Of a DNA stretch of 64,000 bases, positions 25,112 to 34,024 are shown in pieces. Location: positions 186,001-250,000 of the forward strand of contig RAZE01000001.1 of assembly GCA_003611955.1 (NCBI GenBank), in the 5' to 3' direction. The stretch is from a bacterium 1XD8-76. GTDB lineage: Bacteria > Bacillota > Clostridia > Lachnospirales > Lachnospiraceae. Position numbers and translations under genes: made by a program. How positions within the stretch are numbered: position 1 is the first letter of the stretch; the number at the start of each line of letters is the position of its first letter. The notes beneath the pieces are model-generated. The model was not told where the DNA came from. It searched no databases and was given only the letters and a program-made list of their open reading frames with translations.

Positions 25112-25369
25112 TTATTCCTGTCCGCTCAGGAACTTTTCAATACTTATAATCGCTTCTTCCTCATCCTTGCCGTCCGCAATCACATTTACTTCCTCGCCGG
25201 TGTTGAGTCCCAGACTCATCATACCCATTATGCTCTTTGCATTGACTCTTTTTCCCGTAGATTCGATGTAAACCGTACTCTCGTGCTGGCTCGCCACCTG
25301 TACCAGGACAGCGACGGGCCTTGCCTCAAGCCCATTTTTCAACCGAATCTTCATAGACTTTTCCAACAT
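25112..25369 (-). CDS. crh: Crh-like HPr protein lacking the PEP-phosphorylated His
   Basis: 85 residues, HPr fold. The regulatory Ser46 motif NAKSIMGMMSLG is perfect, so HprK should phosphorylate it. The active-site motif GLHARP is GLEARP: His15 is Glu, so it cannot carry phosphate from EI to sugar permeases. This is the hallmark of Crh (Gln15 in Bacillus). Gene order rapZ-whiA-crh also matches the Bacillus yvcJ-yvcL-crh locus, though yvcK is missing. Likely role: CcpA co-effector for carbon catabolite control. ATG at 25369; about 85 residues is the usual length. Confidence 0.9.
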   Translation of the reverse strand: MLEKSMKIRLKNGLEARPVAVLVQVASQHESTVYIESTGKRVNAKSIMGMMSLGLNTGEEVNVIADGKDEEEAIISIEKFLSGQE

Positions 25370-25385
25370 AATTTTTCTCCTCTCA

Positions 25386-26270
25386 CTACTTTCTCGCTCT
25401 CTCTGCGATCTCACTCAATTTCCTTAATCTATGATTTACCCCGGATTTCCCTACCGGAGGTGTTAACAAATCTCCAAGTTCCTGCAGGGTTGCCTCCTGG
25501 TACTCCAGCCGAAGCCGCGCAATTTCCCGCAGATTCTCCGGCAGTTCATCGAGTCCATACTTCTCCTGTATCAACATGATGTCCCGCACCTGAGCCGCCG
25601 CCGCATTTACCGTCTTAGTAATATTTGCCGTCTCACAGTTCACTTTCCTGTTCACGGAATTTCTAACTTCTTTAACGATCCTCTGGTTTTCAAACCCCAT
25701 CAGTGAAACATGCGCTCCCATGATATTCAGCATATCACATATGGCGGAGCCTTCCTTCATGTACACCACATAATATTTTTTCCGCAGAGCGATCTTCGCC
25801 GGAATATCAAATTCCGCTATCAATCCCTGTAAGAGACGTGCTCTCTCCTCCCGAATACAGTCAAATTCCAGATGGTAACTCTTACCCGGATCACTCATGG
25901 AGCCGATGCACAGATATGCTCCCCGCAGAAAAGCTCTCTTACAGCACTGCCGTTTCAGCGTTCCATCCGGATCCGGCATCAGATGCTCTCTCGCAAATCC
26001 TGTAGAAAAAGCCAATATTCCTTCGTCTTTATCAACTTTTATATTAATGTTTTTTTTGCACAATGTAAAGGCTTTTTGTCGCACAAAATCATTCTCTGTA
26101 CTTAAAAGCACCTCTACTTCCCCATTTCCCGGCAAAAAATCCTTATTTCCGTATTTTGTCCGCCGCCTGTCCCCAAACATAACGATCGCTGCCAGTTCCG
26201 CATAAATACAATGTTCGGATGACGCATACTGTTTTAATAACTCCTCTTTTACCTCTCCTGAAAAAGACAA
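25386..26270 (-). CDS. whiA: WhiA sporulation/cell-division regulator
   Basis: 294 residues: N-terminal LAGLIDADG-like domain (AKE/CAYAELAAIVMFGDRRR, CKRAFLRGAYLCIGSMSDP) and C-terminal helix-turn-helix (LPENLREIARLRLEYQEATLQELGDLL, GKSGVNHRLRKL). WhiA is near universal in Gram-positives and linked to division and chromosome segregation. The start is probably TTG at 26270, giving the canonical MSFSGEVKEEL, with AAAGAGG 9 bp upstream; the in-frame TTG at 26279 is too close to that site. Followed 16 bp later by crh. Confidence 0.95.
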   Translation of the reverse strand: MSFSGEVKEELLKQYASSEHCIYAELAAIVMFGDRRRTKYGNKDFLPGNGEVEVLLSTENDFVRQKAFTLCKKNINIKVDKDEGILAFSTGFAREHLMPDPDGTLKRQCCKRAFLRGAYLCIGSMSDPGKSYHLEFDCIREERARLLQGLIAEFDIPAKIALRKKYYVVYMKEGSAICDMLNIMGAHVSLMGFENQRIVKEVRNSVNRKVNCETANITKTVNAAAAQVRDIMLIQEKYGLDELPENLREIARLRLEYQEATLQELGDLLTPPVGKSGVNHRLRKLSEIAERARK

Positions 26271-26298
26271 CGCCGTCAACCTCTTTTTACAATCTCAG

Positions 26299-27162
26299 CT
26301 ATTTTATTTCCACATCCCTGTGGCTTAACTTAAGCCCGTAATCCCCCTTGTCTTTCAGACGTTCAAAAAGCATATTGGCCAGCGTCACGCTGCGATGCCT
26401 GCCGCCGGTACACCCGACCCCGATCACCAGCTGATACTTTCCCTCTCTGATATAGTTCGGAATCAGAAAAAGGAGCATATCGTTCAATTTATCCAAAAAC
26501 TCATGGCTCTCCGGATAACCCATGACAAAGTCCTGTACTTCCTTTTCATTTCCCGTGTGGTACTTCAACTCCTCCACATAAAACGGATTGGGCAGAAACC
26601 GTACGTCAAAAACAAGATCCACGTCTGCCGGGATTCCATACTTAAATCCGAAAGAGACAATATTTATCATTAGACTGTTATATTCTTCGTTCCGGACAAA
26701 AATACGTTCCAGCTCCGTTTTTAACTCTCTTGTCAGCAGATTGGACGTATCGATCACATAATCCGCCTTCTCCCTGATCTCTCTCAGAATTTCACGCTCC
26801 CTCTGGATCCCCACTCCGACCCGTTCGCCGGCAAGAGAGAGCGGATGACGTCTTCTCGTCTCTTTATAACGCTTCAAAAGCACTCTCTCCGACGCATCCA
26901 GAAACAGGATCTCATAGACAAAACCGTTCTCCTTCAGCTTGTCCAGCACCTTCTCCGCCTCCTGAAAAGACTGCCCGCTCCGCACATCCAGCCCCAGGGC
27001 AACTTTTGAGGCCTCCGTACCCGGCAGAGAAATCATCTCCACAAACATTTCCACCAGAGAAAAGGGCAGATTATCCACACAATAAAAGCCCGCATCTTCC
27101 AACATCTTTAATGCCGTACTCTTTCCTCCGCCGCTCATGCCTGTCACTACCACAAATCTCAT
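26299..27162 (-). CDS. rapZ: RapZ-family nucleotide-binding RNase adapter
   Basis: 287 residues. Walker A VVTGMSGGGKST at the N-terminus, FLDASERVLLKRYKETRRRHPL and the conserved C-terminal GVGCTGGRHRSV, all standard for the RapZ/YvcJ family. In E. coli RapZ controls GlmS through small RNAs; in Firmicutes (YvcJ) it is a GTP/ATPase affecting competence and envelope metabolism. Sits between murB and whiA in a conserved cluster. Confidence 0.96.
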   Translation of the reverse strand: MRFVVVTGMSGGGKSTALKMLEDAGFYCVDNLPFSLVEMFVEMISLPGTEASKVALGLDVRSGQSFQEAEKVLDKLKENGFVYEILFLDASERVLLKRYKETRRRHPLSLAGERVGVGIQREREILREIREKADYVIDTSNLLTRELKTELERIFVRNEEYNSLMINIVSFGFKYGIPADVDLVFDVRFLPNPFYVEELKYHTGNEKEVQDFVMGYPESHEFLDKLNDMLLFLIPNYIREGKYQLVIGVGCTGGRHRSVTLANMLFERLKDKGDYGLKLSHRDVEIK

Positions 27163-27187
27163 ATCCGGTTCCTCTTGTGTCGTTCTC

Positions 27188-28093
27188 TCACTCTAAATAT
27201 ATTACTTCCGGCTCCAGTTCCACTCCAAACTGTACTCTTACCCTGTTCTGCACTTCCTCCATAAGGCGCCGGATATCCGCGGCTGTGGCGCCGCCCTTAT
27301 TGATGATAAATCCGCAGTGCTTTTCCGATACCTGGGCGCCGCCCACGCTCGCCCCGCGCAGGCCCGCGTCCATAATAAGCTTCCCCGCAAAATACCCTTC
27401 CGGCCTCTTAAAAGTACTGCCGGCGCTGGGATACTCCAGAGGCTGCTTGACCCGCCGCCTCTCCGCAAGGTCCGCCATTTTGGAAGAAATCTCTTTACGT
27501 ATTCCGCCGGCAAGCTGAAACTCCACTTCCGTCGCAACAATCTTTTCCTGTCTCAAAAGGCTCTTCCGATAACCGAAGTTTAATTCCCTGTTCGAAAATT
27601 CTACTTCTTTTCCCTCAAAAGTGATTCCCCTGACCCGGTCTACCACCTGGCTCATCTCGCCCTCATAAGCGCCCGCGTTCATCACCACCGCGCCGCCCAC
27701 ACAACCGGGGATCCCCGAGGCAAACTCCAGCCCTGTGAGAGAATGCTCCAACGCCGCCGAGGCCGCTCTGCCTAAAAGCGCACCCGCCTGCACTGTCATC
27801 TTTTCGCCGGCGACACCGATTTTGGAAAACCCTTCCGCAATATGGATGATCACCCCGTCATAGCCGGCGTCGCTCACCAGAAGATTGCTTCCATTTCCCA
27901 CTACAAAATATTTTGTACCACTTTCCTGAAAAAATGTAAGTAATTTTTGAAGCTCCTGTTTCGTCTTTATCTCCAGAAACAGCGCCGCTCTCCCTCCTGT
28001 CCGGAAAGTCGTATGCCTGCTCATGGGTTCGTCTCGAAGAATCTGCCCCGCCGGCAAAATCCGCTCTATTTCTGTTATGATTTCCCCTCTCAA
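27188..28093 (-). CDS. murB: UDP-N-acetylenolpyruvoylglucosamine reductase
   Basis: 301 residues, FAD-dependent type IIb MurB. FAD motifs FVVGNGSNLLVSDAGYDGV and GIPGCVGGAVVMNAGAYEGE; catalytic Ser in YPSAGSTFKRPEG; AQVSEKHCGFIINKGGATA near the end. Catalyses the NADPH step of UDP-MurNAc synthesis in the cytosol. Start is TTG at 28093 with AAGAGGGGA 7 bp upstream; no better ATG precedes the conserved region. Confidence 0.96.
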   Translation of the reverse strand: MRGEIITEIERILPAGQILRDEPMSRHTTFRTGGRAALFLEIKTKQELQKLLTFFQESGTKYFVVGNGSNLLVSDAGYDGVIIHIAEGFSKIGVAGEKMTVQAGALLGRAASAALEHSLTGLEFASGIPGCVGGAVVMNAGAYEGEMSQVVDRVRGITFEGKEVEFSNRELNFGYRKSLLRQEKIVATEVEFQLAGGIRKEISSKMADLAERRRVKQPLEYPSAGSTFKRPEGYFAGKLIMDAGLRGASVGGAQVSEKHCGFIINKGGATAADIRRLMEEVQNRVRVQFGVELEPEVIYLE

Positions 28094-28162
28094 CTCAGAT
28101 TCCCCTCTTCATTCCAGTTCCGCATCTGCCCTCCCGGTACCCCCAGGAGCAGATGCTGTTTT

Positions 28163-29107
28163 TTAAATTACTGTATCCAACACCAACTTTGCGGAGCCGT
28201 AGATTCCCGCGTCATTTCCCAGCGTCGCCAGCACGAACCTGGCGTCCACACACCCCGAAAATACGTATTTTTCAAATGGCGGGCGGATGTAGTCAAAAAG
28301 GACCTCTCCCGCTTTGGACACGCCTCCCCCTATCACAAAGGCTGCCGGATTCAACACGCTGGCTATCATCGCAAAACCTTTTCCCAGTATCTCGCCAAAT
28401 TCCCCGGCAATCTCCTGCGCCACCGGGTCTTTCTCCTTGACGGCATCGAACACCGCTTTAGCCGTTATTTCCGCCCCGCGCAGAACGCTGGGCTCCTGTG
28501 TCTTATCCAGCATTCTCTTCGCCAGACGTACGATCCCGGTTGCGGAGCCATACTGCTCCAGACACCCCTTACATCCGCAGTTGCAGGCTTCTTCCTCGCC
28601 GTCCATAACATGCATATGTCCGATCTCCCCGCCGGCTCCCCAGGCACCGGTTATCAGCCTGCCGTCCGCGATCACTCCGCCGCCGATACCTGTCCCCAAT
28701 GTCACAAGCACCAGTGAACTGTATCCCTGACCGCCGCCTTTCCACATTTCGCCCAGCGCCGCCACATTCGCATCATTCCCCACCTCCGCAGGGACTCCGC
28801 AAAGTCTCTCCATGATCTCCTTGACATGCGTCTCTTTCCAGCCTAAATTCACGGCTTTGCTCACAATCCCCAAACCATTCACCGGCCCCGGCACCGCGAT
28901 GCCGATCCCCAGGACATCCTCTTTCAGGTACTGTTTTTCCGCTATCTTACTGTTGATGCTGTCGGCGATATCCGGCAGGATATGTTCCCCCCCGTTTTCC
29001 GTCCGGGTGGTAATCTCCCATTTGTCCACCACCATGCCGTCTCTGTCAAAAAGCCCCATTTTTACCGTAGTTCCGCCTACATCAACTCCAAATATGTACT
29101 TGCCCAT
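28163..29107 (-). CDS. glcK: ROK-family glucokinase
   Basis: 314 residues. ATP motif GVDVGGTTVKMGLFD, substrate loop EVGNDANVAALGE and GTGIGGGVIADG, then GEIGHMHV and the ROK zinc signature CNCGCKGCLEQYGSATG. Matches Firmicute GlcK, phosphorylating cytosolic glucose; other hexoses are possible. Lies between hprK and murB, so glucose phosphorylation and the catabolite-control kinase are co-located. RBS GAGGGGGG. Confidence 0.9.
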   Translation of the reverse strand: MGKYIFGVDVGGTTVKMGLFDRDGMVVDKWEITTRTENGGEHILPDIADSINSKIAEKQYLKEDVLGIGIAVPGPVNGLGIVSKAVNLGWKETHVKEIMERLCGVPAEVGNDANVAALGEMWKGGGQGYSSLVLVTLGTGIGGGVIADGRLITGAWGAGGEIGHMHVMDGEEEACNCGCKGCLEQYGSATGIVRLAKRMLDKTQEPSVLRGAEITAKAVFDAVKEKDPVAQEIAGEFGEILGKGFAMIASVLNPAAFVIGGGVSKAGEVLFDYIRPPFEKYVFSGCVDARFVLATLGNDAGIYGSAKLVLDTVI

Positions 29108-29155
29108 TCTTTTGTCCCCCCTCTTTCCTTTCCTTATATAGTTTATTTTTTATAA

Positions 29156-30091
29156 CTAGTTCTCTTCCCGCTTCTGCGCCAGATTGCGCTGCACACGGTT
29201 ATACAGTTCCTGCGCCGCATTGTAACCCATCTTTTTCTGTCGATGGTTTACAGCCGCGGCCTCGCAGATGATCGCCAGGTTTCTGCCCGGTCTGATCGGA
29301 ATATTATGACATACTATCTTATTCCCCAAATACTCCGTATATTCCTCCTGCAGGCCGAGTCTGTCGTATTCTTTGTCTTTATCCCAGTCTTCCAGCTTGA
29401 TGACCAGGTCAATATTCTGTGTCTCTCTTACACAGGATACACCGAACAGCGTTTTTACATCCACAATGCCGATACCGCGAAGTTCGATAAAGTGTTTTGT
29501 GATATCCGGCGCGGAACCGATCAATGTCTCCTCGCTCACCTTTCGCAGTTCCACCACATCGTCTGTCACAAGACGGTGTCCACGCTTGATCAGTTCCAGC
29601 GCCGCCTCGGATTTGCCGATGCCGCTCTCCCCCGTGATCAGCACGCCTTCCCCGTAAACGTCCACCAGAACGCCATGCACGGAGATGCAGGGGGCAAGCT
29701 TTACATTGAGCCAGCGGATGATCTCCGCCATGAAAGCCGAAGTCGCCTTCTTTGTATTCAGCACAGGCACTCCCTTTTCGGCCGCGATCTCCAGAAAGAT
29801 CTTATCCGGAACCAGCTCTCTGCAGAACACAAACCCCGGGCAGTCCTCCTGAATCAGACCGTCATAGATCTCTCTCCTCTTTTCCTCGCTCATGCTCATC
29901 ATATAGCTGTATTCCACAAACCCCATAACCTGCAGCCTGGTCGTCGCAAAGTGCTCCAGATAGCCCGTCAGCTGCAGCGCCGGTCTGTTGATGTCCGGCT
30001 GTGTGATCTTTACATTTTTGATATCGAGCTCCGGTGTCAGATTTTCCAGCTTCATCTTTTCAATTACTTTTGTCAAACGAATACTTGCCAT
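29156..30091 (-). CDS. hprK: HPr(Ser) kinase/phosphorylase
   Basis: 311 residues. N-terminal domain with LQLTGYLEHFATTRLQVMG, then the P-loop LITGESGIGKSEAALELIKRGHRL and the HprK signature GRNLAIICEAAAVNHRQ. It phosphorylates Ser46 of HPr/Crh under high fructose-bisphosphate and ATP, and dephosphorylates it when phosphate is high, driving CcpA-dependent repression. Its probable substrate, the Crh-like protein, is encoded five genes downstream. RBS AAGGAG. Confidence 0.96.
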   Translation of the reverse strand: MASIRLTKVIEKMKLENLTPELDIKNVKITQPDINRPALQLTGYLEHFATTRLQVMGFVEYSYMMSMSEEKRREIYDGLIQEDCPGFVFCRELVPDKIFLEIAAEKGVPVLNTKKATSAFMAEIIRWLNVKLAPCISVHGVLVDVYGEGVLITGESGIGKSEAALELIKRGHRLVTDDVVELRKVSEETLIGSAPDITKHFIELRGIGIVDVKTLFGVSCVRETQNIDLVIKLEDWDKDKEYDRLGLQEEYTEYLGNKIVCHNIPIRPGRNLAIICEAAAVNHRQKKMGYNAAQELYNRVQRNLAQKREEN

Positions 30092-30195
30092 AATTTTTTC
30101 TCCTTCTCCAGTCCATACCGCTGTGCCTGACGCAGTATAATCTTTTGAAATTATATCATAATCCCCCGGAAATTAACAGAGCATTTTGGGGAATT

Positions 30196-31133
30196 CTACT
30201 GCAGCGATCCGTCCAGACGGAGCGCGGACGGAATAATATATTCCTGCCGAATTCCGGAAAGATCGGAAAACGATTTTAACAGAAGTTTAGCGGCGGTCTC
30301 GCCGAGCAATACGGAATTGCGCTCCAGATAACTGTACGGAAAATGGATAATATCCAAAAACTGGCTGCAATGATACCGTTTCCAAGAAAAATTGCTTCCG
30401 GAATATTTCCCGCCTCCGCCATCTCACACGTTTTCAGATATACCTCATGCATGGAGAGCGGAAACTTTTCGGTTACCACAAATTCTTCCTCGACAGGAAT
30501 CCCATAGTCATCCATTGCCTGAGTAAATCCTTTACAGCGCTGCTCTCCGATCGAAAGGCTTATATCGCTGATAAAGGCGCCTATTTTTTTTTAATCCCTT
30601 CTTTATCAGAGCCTCCGTCGCCATATATGCGCCGGCGGAATTATCCGAATAAACACCCCCCCACATTGAATTTTTCAATGCGCGGTCAATCAGAACGATC
30701 GGCACCTGAAAACTGTTCAGTGTTTTCCGGATCCTGCGGGCACTCTCATTCTCGCAAAAGTCGGAGGAGCTGGTAAGAAAAATTCCGCTGACTTTCTGCT
30801 GCAGCAGATTATCCAGCGCGCGCATTTCGTACTCCGCCTTGTTTTCCGTACAGCACAACAGGATCGTGTAGGGCGTGTCGATCAGCGCCTTGTTGATTCC
30901 CTGAATAACTTTTCCGAAAAAAGGCCCCCTGTCTCCGGCAGAAGAACGCCGATGGTATTGGCATAATGGCGCGAGAGTCCCTGGGCGATCGCAGAGGGAA
31001 GAAAATTTGTTTCATCCATAATATGCATCACTTTTTCTCTTGTCTTTTCATTTACATTAGGGAAATTATTGATAACCCTGGAGACGGTCGATTTGGAAAC
31101 TCCAGCCAGATCTGCGATATCACGGATAGTCAT
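30196..31133 (-). pseudogene. LacI-family regulator broken by three homopolymer frameshifts
   Basis: Pieces add up to a full LacI/GalR regulator. N-terminus: TIRDIADLAGVSKSTVSRVI helix-turn-helix. Frameshift 1 near 30910 in CCTTTTTTC restores GPFFGKVIQGINKAL. Frameshift 2 at a run of nine A (30592-30600 as T) restores KKIGAFISDISLSIGEQRC. Frameshift 3 at a T run near 30355 restores SFLDIIHFPYSYLERNSV and the family C-terminus ending in ALRLDGSLQ. All three are single-base indels in homopolymers. Either real decay or local sequencing error; neighbouring genes are intact. Lies directly downstream of a sugar-kinase remnant, so its target sugar operon may be lost. Confidence 0.85.
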
Positions 31134-31383
31134 GTCTGCACCTCACATACAGAGATAATAACTGCAAAAACACTCTGACCATATTATAACCTTATTAAAA
31201 CCGAAAGTCCACTATAACCGAGGTGTGATCGCTCCGTTATTTTTGGGACCGGTGCCAATCCAAAATATTCACCATCTCATTTATTCTGTATACAAATAGC
31301 CCTAATATTTCCATGGAAAAACCTGTAAACATGTCAAAATATGCCATTGGAAAATAATTCTCCCAAAAAATTTTACTAAAATA
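31134..31383. other. Non-coding stretch between two gene remnants
   Basis: About 250 bp of AT-rich DNA with no RBS-preceded frame. It separates the broken LacI gene from the kinase fragment, as expected after partial deletion of a divergent sugar operon. Confidence 0.4.
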
Positions 31384-31569
31384 TTGACAATCGTGCCCTC
31401 CGAAAAAGGAATACGATTTGCCGAAGAATTGGAAGCGCTGTCAGATCAGGTCAGCTGTGTTCCCTGCAAGAATATGGAATTTGTCTCAGCTCCAACCGCT
31501 GTGGGACTGGGAGATGCCTTTGCCGGAGGGCTGTTGATCGATCTGGCGGAGCGTGAATTTCCGCTGTAA
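31384..31569 (+). pseudogene. 3' fragment of a sugar-kinase-like gene
   Basis: 61-codon open stretch, no ATG or RBS, ending in SAPTAVGLGDAFAGGLLIDLAE. GLGDAFAGG is close to the GAGDAFAGG anion-hole/catalytic signature at the C-terminus of PfkB-type and ADP-dependent sugar kinases. Upstream sequence does not continue the fold, so this is a truncated remnant, opposite in orientation to the broken LacI gene. Confidence 0.5.
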
Positions 31570-31629
31570 ATACGCTGTTATTATAAAACGATATGGACAG
31601 GGCCTGCCCTGTCCATACTGTTTTTTGTT

Positions 31630-32577
31630 TTATTCCGCGCTTTCCCGTTCCCTGATCATATCCCAGACGATCTCAGGGGATATCTTCCCTTCCATGGGAC
31701 CAAATGCCGCACAGTTCAACGCACCGCAGGCCGCCGCCATCTTCGCGCATTCTTCCAGAGGGCGTCCCTCCAAAAGTCCCGCGATGAAACCTCCCGCATA
31801 GCTGTCTCCGGCGCCGGTCGCATCCACCACTTCCACCTTGTAAATATTTGACTCAAAAGATGTTTCCCTTGTATAAATAATACTTCCCTTCGAGCCGTTT
31901 TTCAGCGCCAGCACCTCCAGAATCGGATTCTCGAACGCCTTTTTTATAGCCTTCTCCACCGTATCCTGTCCGGTGATGATCATAAGCTCCTCTCTGCCCG
32001 GAAGCAGAACGGCGGTATTTTTTACGATCTCATCGATGATCTCATAAACTCTCTGATCCCGGATCAGTTCAAATCTCAAATTGGGGTCAAAACTGACTTT
32101 TGCACCCTTTTTTACCGCAGTGCGCATCATTCCCACGATGCCGTCCGCAAATTCGGGATTATCCGCCAGCGACGTCCCCATAATGTGAAAATATTTCAGA
32201 TCGTCCATGTCGGAAATATCCGGAATATCCACCTCCGCCGCCGCGCTGTTCCCCATATGAAAAATAAATTTTCTGGATCCGTCATCAAAATATGTGACGA
32301 AGGCGCAGCCCGTGGACAGTCGATTGCTCAAATGCACAAACTGACAGTCCACGCCGTCGGCTTTCATCCGGTCAATGGTATAGTGCCCGAAATCATCATC
32401 CCCGACTCCGCCGATGATTGCGGCGGTATGGCCCATCTTTGCCACCGTGTCAATAAAGATCGCCGGGGCGCCGCTGGGGAAAGGCCCCCGAAAATACCCC
32501 TCCTGGTTCAGAGGGATCCCGGCTTCCGGTCTCATGATCTCCACCAGAATATCCCCCATACAAATTACTTCCGCCAT
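31630..32577 (-). CDS. PfkB-family carbohydrate kinase
   Basis: 315 residues. Ribokinase fold with VICMGDILVEIM start, GGVGDDDFG substrate loop and the catalytic VEVVDATGAGDSYAGGFIAG near the C-terminus. Resembles fructokinases and 2-keto-3-deoxygluconate-type kinases; exact sugar unknown. Last gene of a minus-strand unit with VOC protein and ABC transporter, so it probably phosphorylates the imported sugar. Confidence 0.9.
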   Translation of the reverse strand: MAEVICMGDILVEIMRPEAGIPLNQEGYFRGPFPSGAPAIFIDTVAKMGHTAAIIGGVGDDDFGHYTIDRMKADGVDCQFVHLSNRLSTGCAFVTYFDDGSRKFIFHMGNSAAAEVDIPDISDMDDLKYFHIMGTSLADNPEFADGIVGMMRTAVKKGAKVSFDPNLRFELIRDQRVYEIIDEIVKNTAVLLPGREELMIITGQDTVEKAIKKAFENPILEVLALKNGSKGSIIYTRETSFESNIYKVEVVDATGAGDSYAGGFIAGLLEGRPLEECAKMAAACGALNCAAFGPMEGKISPEIVWDMIRERESAE

Positions 32578-32602
32578 ATTCTATACCCGCACCCTTCTCC
32601 AT

Positions 32603-32983
32603 CTAAAATTTCTGTAAAAATTCCACTATCTCCATATTCGGTCCCTGAATACAGATATACCTGACGCCGTTCTCCCAAAACGGAAGGGTATTCGGCCCTT
32701 CCGCAATGTGGAACCCGGCCTCCTTTGCCTCCGCACAACATTTCTCAATATCGTTGACCGCCAGGGCAATATGATCGATCGCTCCTCTGAGTCCTGCCGC
32801 CTGCCCGTTCTTTTCATAGGTTTCGATCAGAATATCTCCACACTGAAAGAATTTAACGGCTCCGTTATTTTCGGTCTCATAAATTTTCTGGAATCCGAGA
32901 GAAGTATAAAATTTCTCCGTCGCCGCCATATCGTTGGTCGGTATTCCCACATGCTGGTAGCCTGTCACAAAATCTGTTAACAT
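32603..32983 (-). CDS. VOC-superfamily (glyoxalase-like) protein
   Basis: 126 residues, two beta-alpha-beta-beta-beta modules: HVGIPTNDMAATEKFYTSLGFQ, then DHIALAVNDIEKCCAEAKEAGF and FWENGVRYICIQGPNMEIVEF. His, Glu and Glu positions for metal binding are visible. Could be an isomerase, lyase or epimerase acting on the transported sugar; true glyoxalase activity is not implied. ATG at 32983 with GGAGGAATGTGAT; a longer frame exists but overlaps the permease gene. Confidence 0.85.
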   Translation of the reverse strand: MLTDFVTGYQHVGIPTNDMAATEKFYTSLGFQKIYETENNGAVKFFQCGDILIETYEKNGQAAGLRGAIDHIALAVNDIEKCCAEAKEAGFHIAEGPNTLPFWENGVRYICIQGPNMEIVEFLQKF

Positions 32984-33000
32984 ATCACATTCCTCCATCT

Positions 33001-33993
33001 CTATGCTTTTTTCTTCTGCTGCTGAGCCATGTCGAGCGCAACCGCTAACAGAATAATAACACCGATGACGACCTTTTGCCAATATGCGGAAATATTTAAA
33101 AGGTTCATACCGTTGTTGATGACCGCGATGATGGCAACGCCGAACATCGCTCTCGCCACAGAACCTTTTCCCCCTGCCAGAGATGTTCCGCCCAGTACGG
33201 TGGAAGCGATCGCGAACATTTCGTAACCTTCACCGGTATTCGGCTGGCCGTTCTGCAGTTTGGAGCAGGTCACCACGCCCGCCATGCACGCGGTGATCGC
33301 GCAGAGTGTGTGGGCGATCAGTATCACTTTCTTTACATTGATCCCCGCCAGATGAGCCACTGTTCGGTTGGAACCCACCGCAAATACATGGCGTCCGTAC
33401 ACGGTCTTCGTCAGCAGCAGATGCATCAGAAGCACTACGATCACCGTAAAGATAACGTTTGTGGGGATCATACCGTTCGGGAAAGTCTCGGTCACAATGA
33501 GGCGTTTCGCCCCCAGACAGGCAAAGGTGGTCGGAAGTCCCGTGACCGGTCCGCCTCCTGTGAAAATGTAAGCTACTCCTCGCAGGACAGACAGCATGGC
33601 CAGCGTACAGATCATTGGCACCACGTTCAGATACGCGATGAAAAATCCGATGATAAGGCCTGTGATCAATCCCATGATCAGACCTGTTCCGATCAGGACA
33701 AACAGCGCTGTGCCGTATCCCATATCCGGGAAGAATTTTACGCCTATCGTCGCCGCCGCAACGCCGGCCAGCGCGATCTGAGAACCCACCGAAATATCAA
33801 TACCGCCGAGAATGATAACATAAGTCAGCCCCGACGCCAGCAATGCGTTAATACACATCTGTGACGTCAGATTGATAATATTGATACTCGAAAAGAAATT
33901 TTTGTTTGCAACGCCGAAGAAAATACACAGTGCAATCAGAAACACCACAACGACGTTTTCCTGGAAAAACTGATTTGCCTTCTTTTTATCCAT
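33001..33993 (-). CDS. Ribose-type ABC transporter permease (RbsC-like)
   Basis: 330 residues, ~9-10 transmembrane segments. Family blocks: ALLASGLTYVIILGGIDISVGSQIAL, RGVAYIFTGGGPVTGLP, YGRHVFAVGSNRTVAHLAGI and GEGYEMFAIASTVLGGTSLAGGKG. Works with the ATPase and the binding lipoprotein upstream for sugar import. Sugar not identified. Confidence 0.94.
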   Translation of the reverse strand: MDKKKANQFFQENVVVVFLIALCIFFGVANKNFFSSINIINLTSQMCINALLASGLTYVIILGGIDISVGSQIALAGVAAATIGVKFFPDMGYGTALFVLIGTGLIMGLITGLIIGFFIAYLNVVPMICTLAMLSVLRGVAYIFTGGGPVTGLPTTFACLGAKRLIVTETFPNGMIPTNVIFTVIVVLLMHLLLTKTVYGRHVFAVGSNRTVAHLAGINVKKVILIAHTLCAITACMAGVVTCSKLQNGQPNTGEGYEMFAIASTVLGGTSLAGGKGSVARAMFGVAIIAVINNGMNLLNISAYWQKVVIGVIILLAVALDMAQQQKKKA

Positions 33994-34024
33994 AATATAT
34001 ACCCGCCTTTTACTTAAAATTCAT

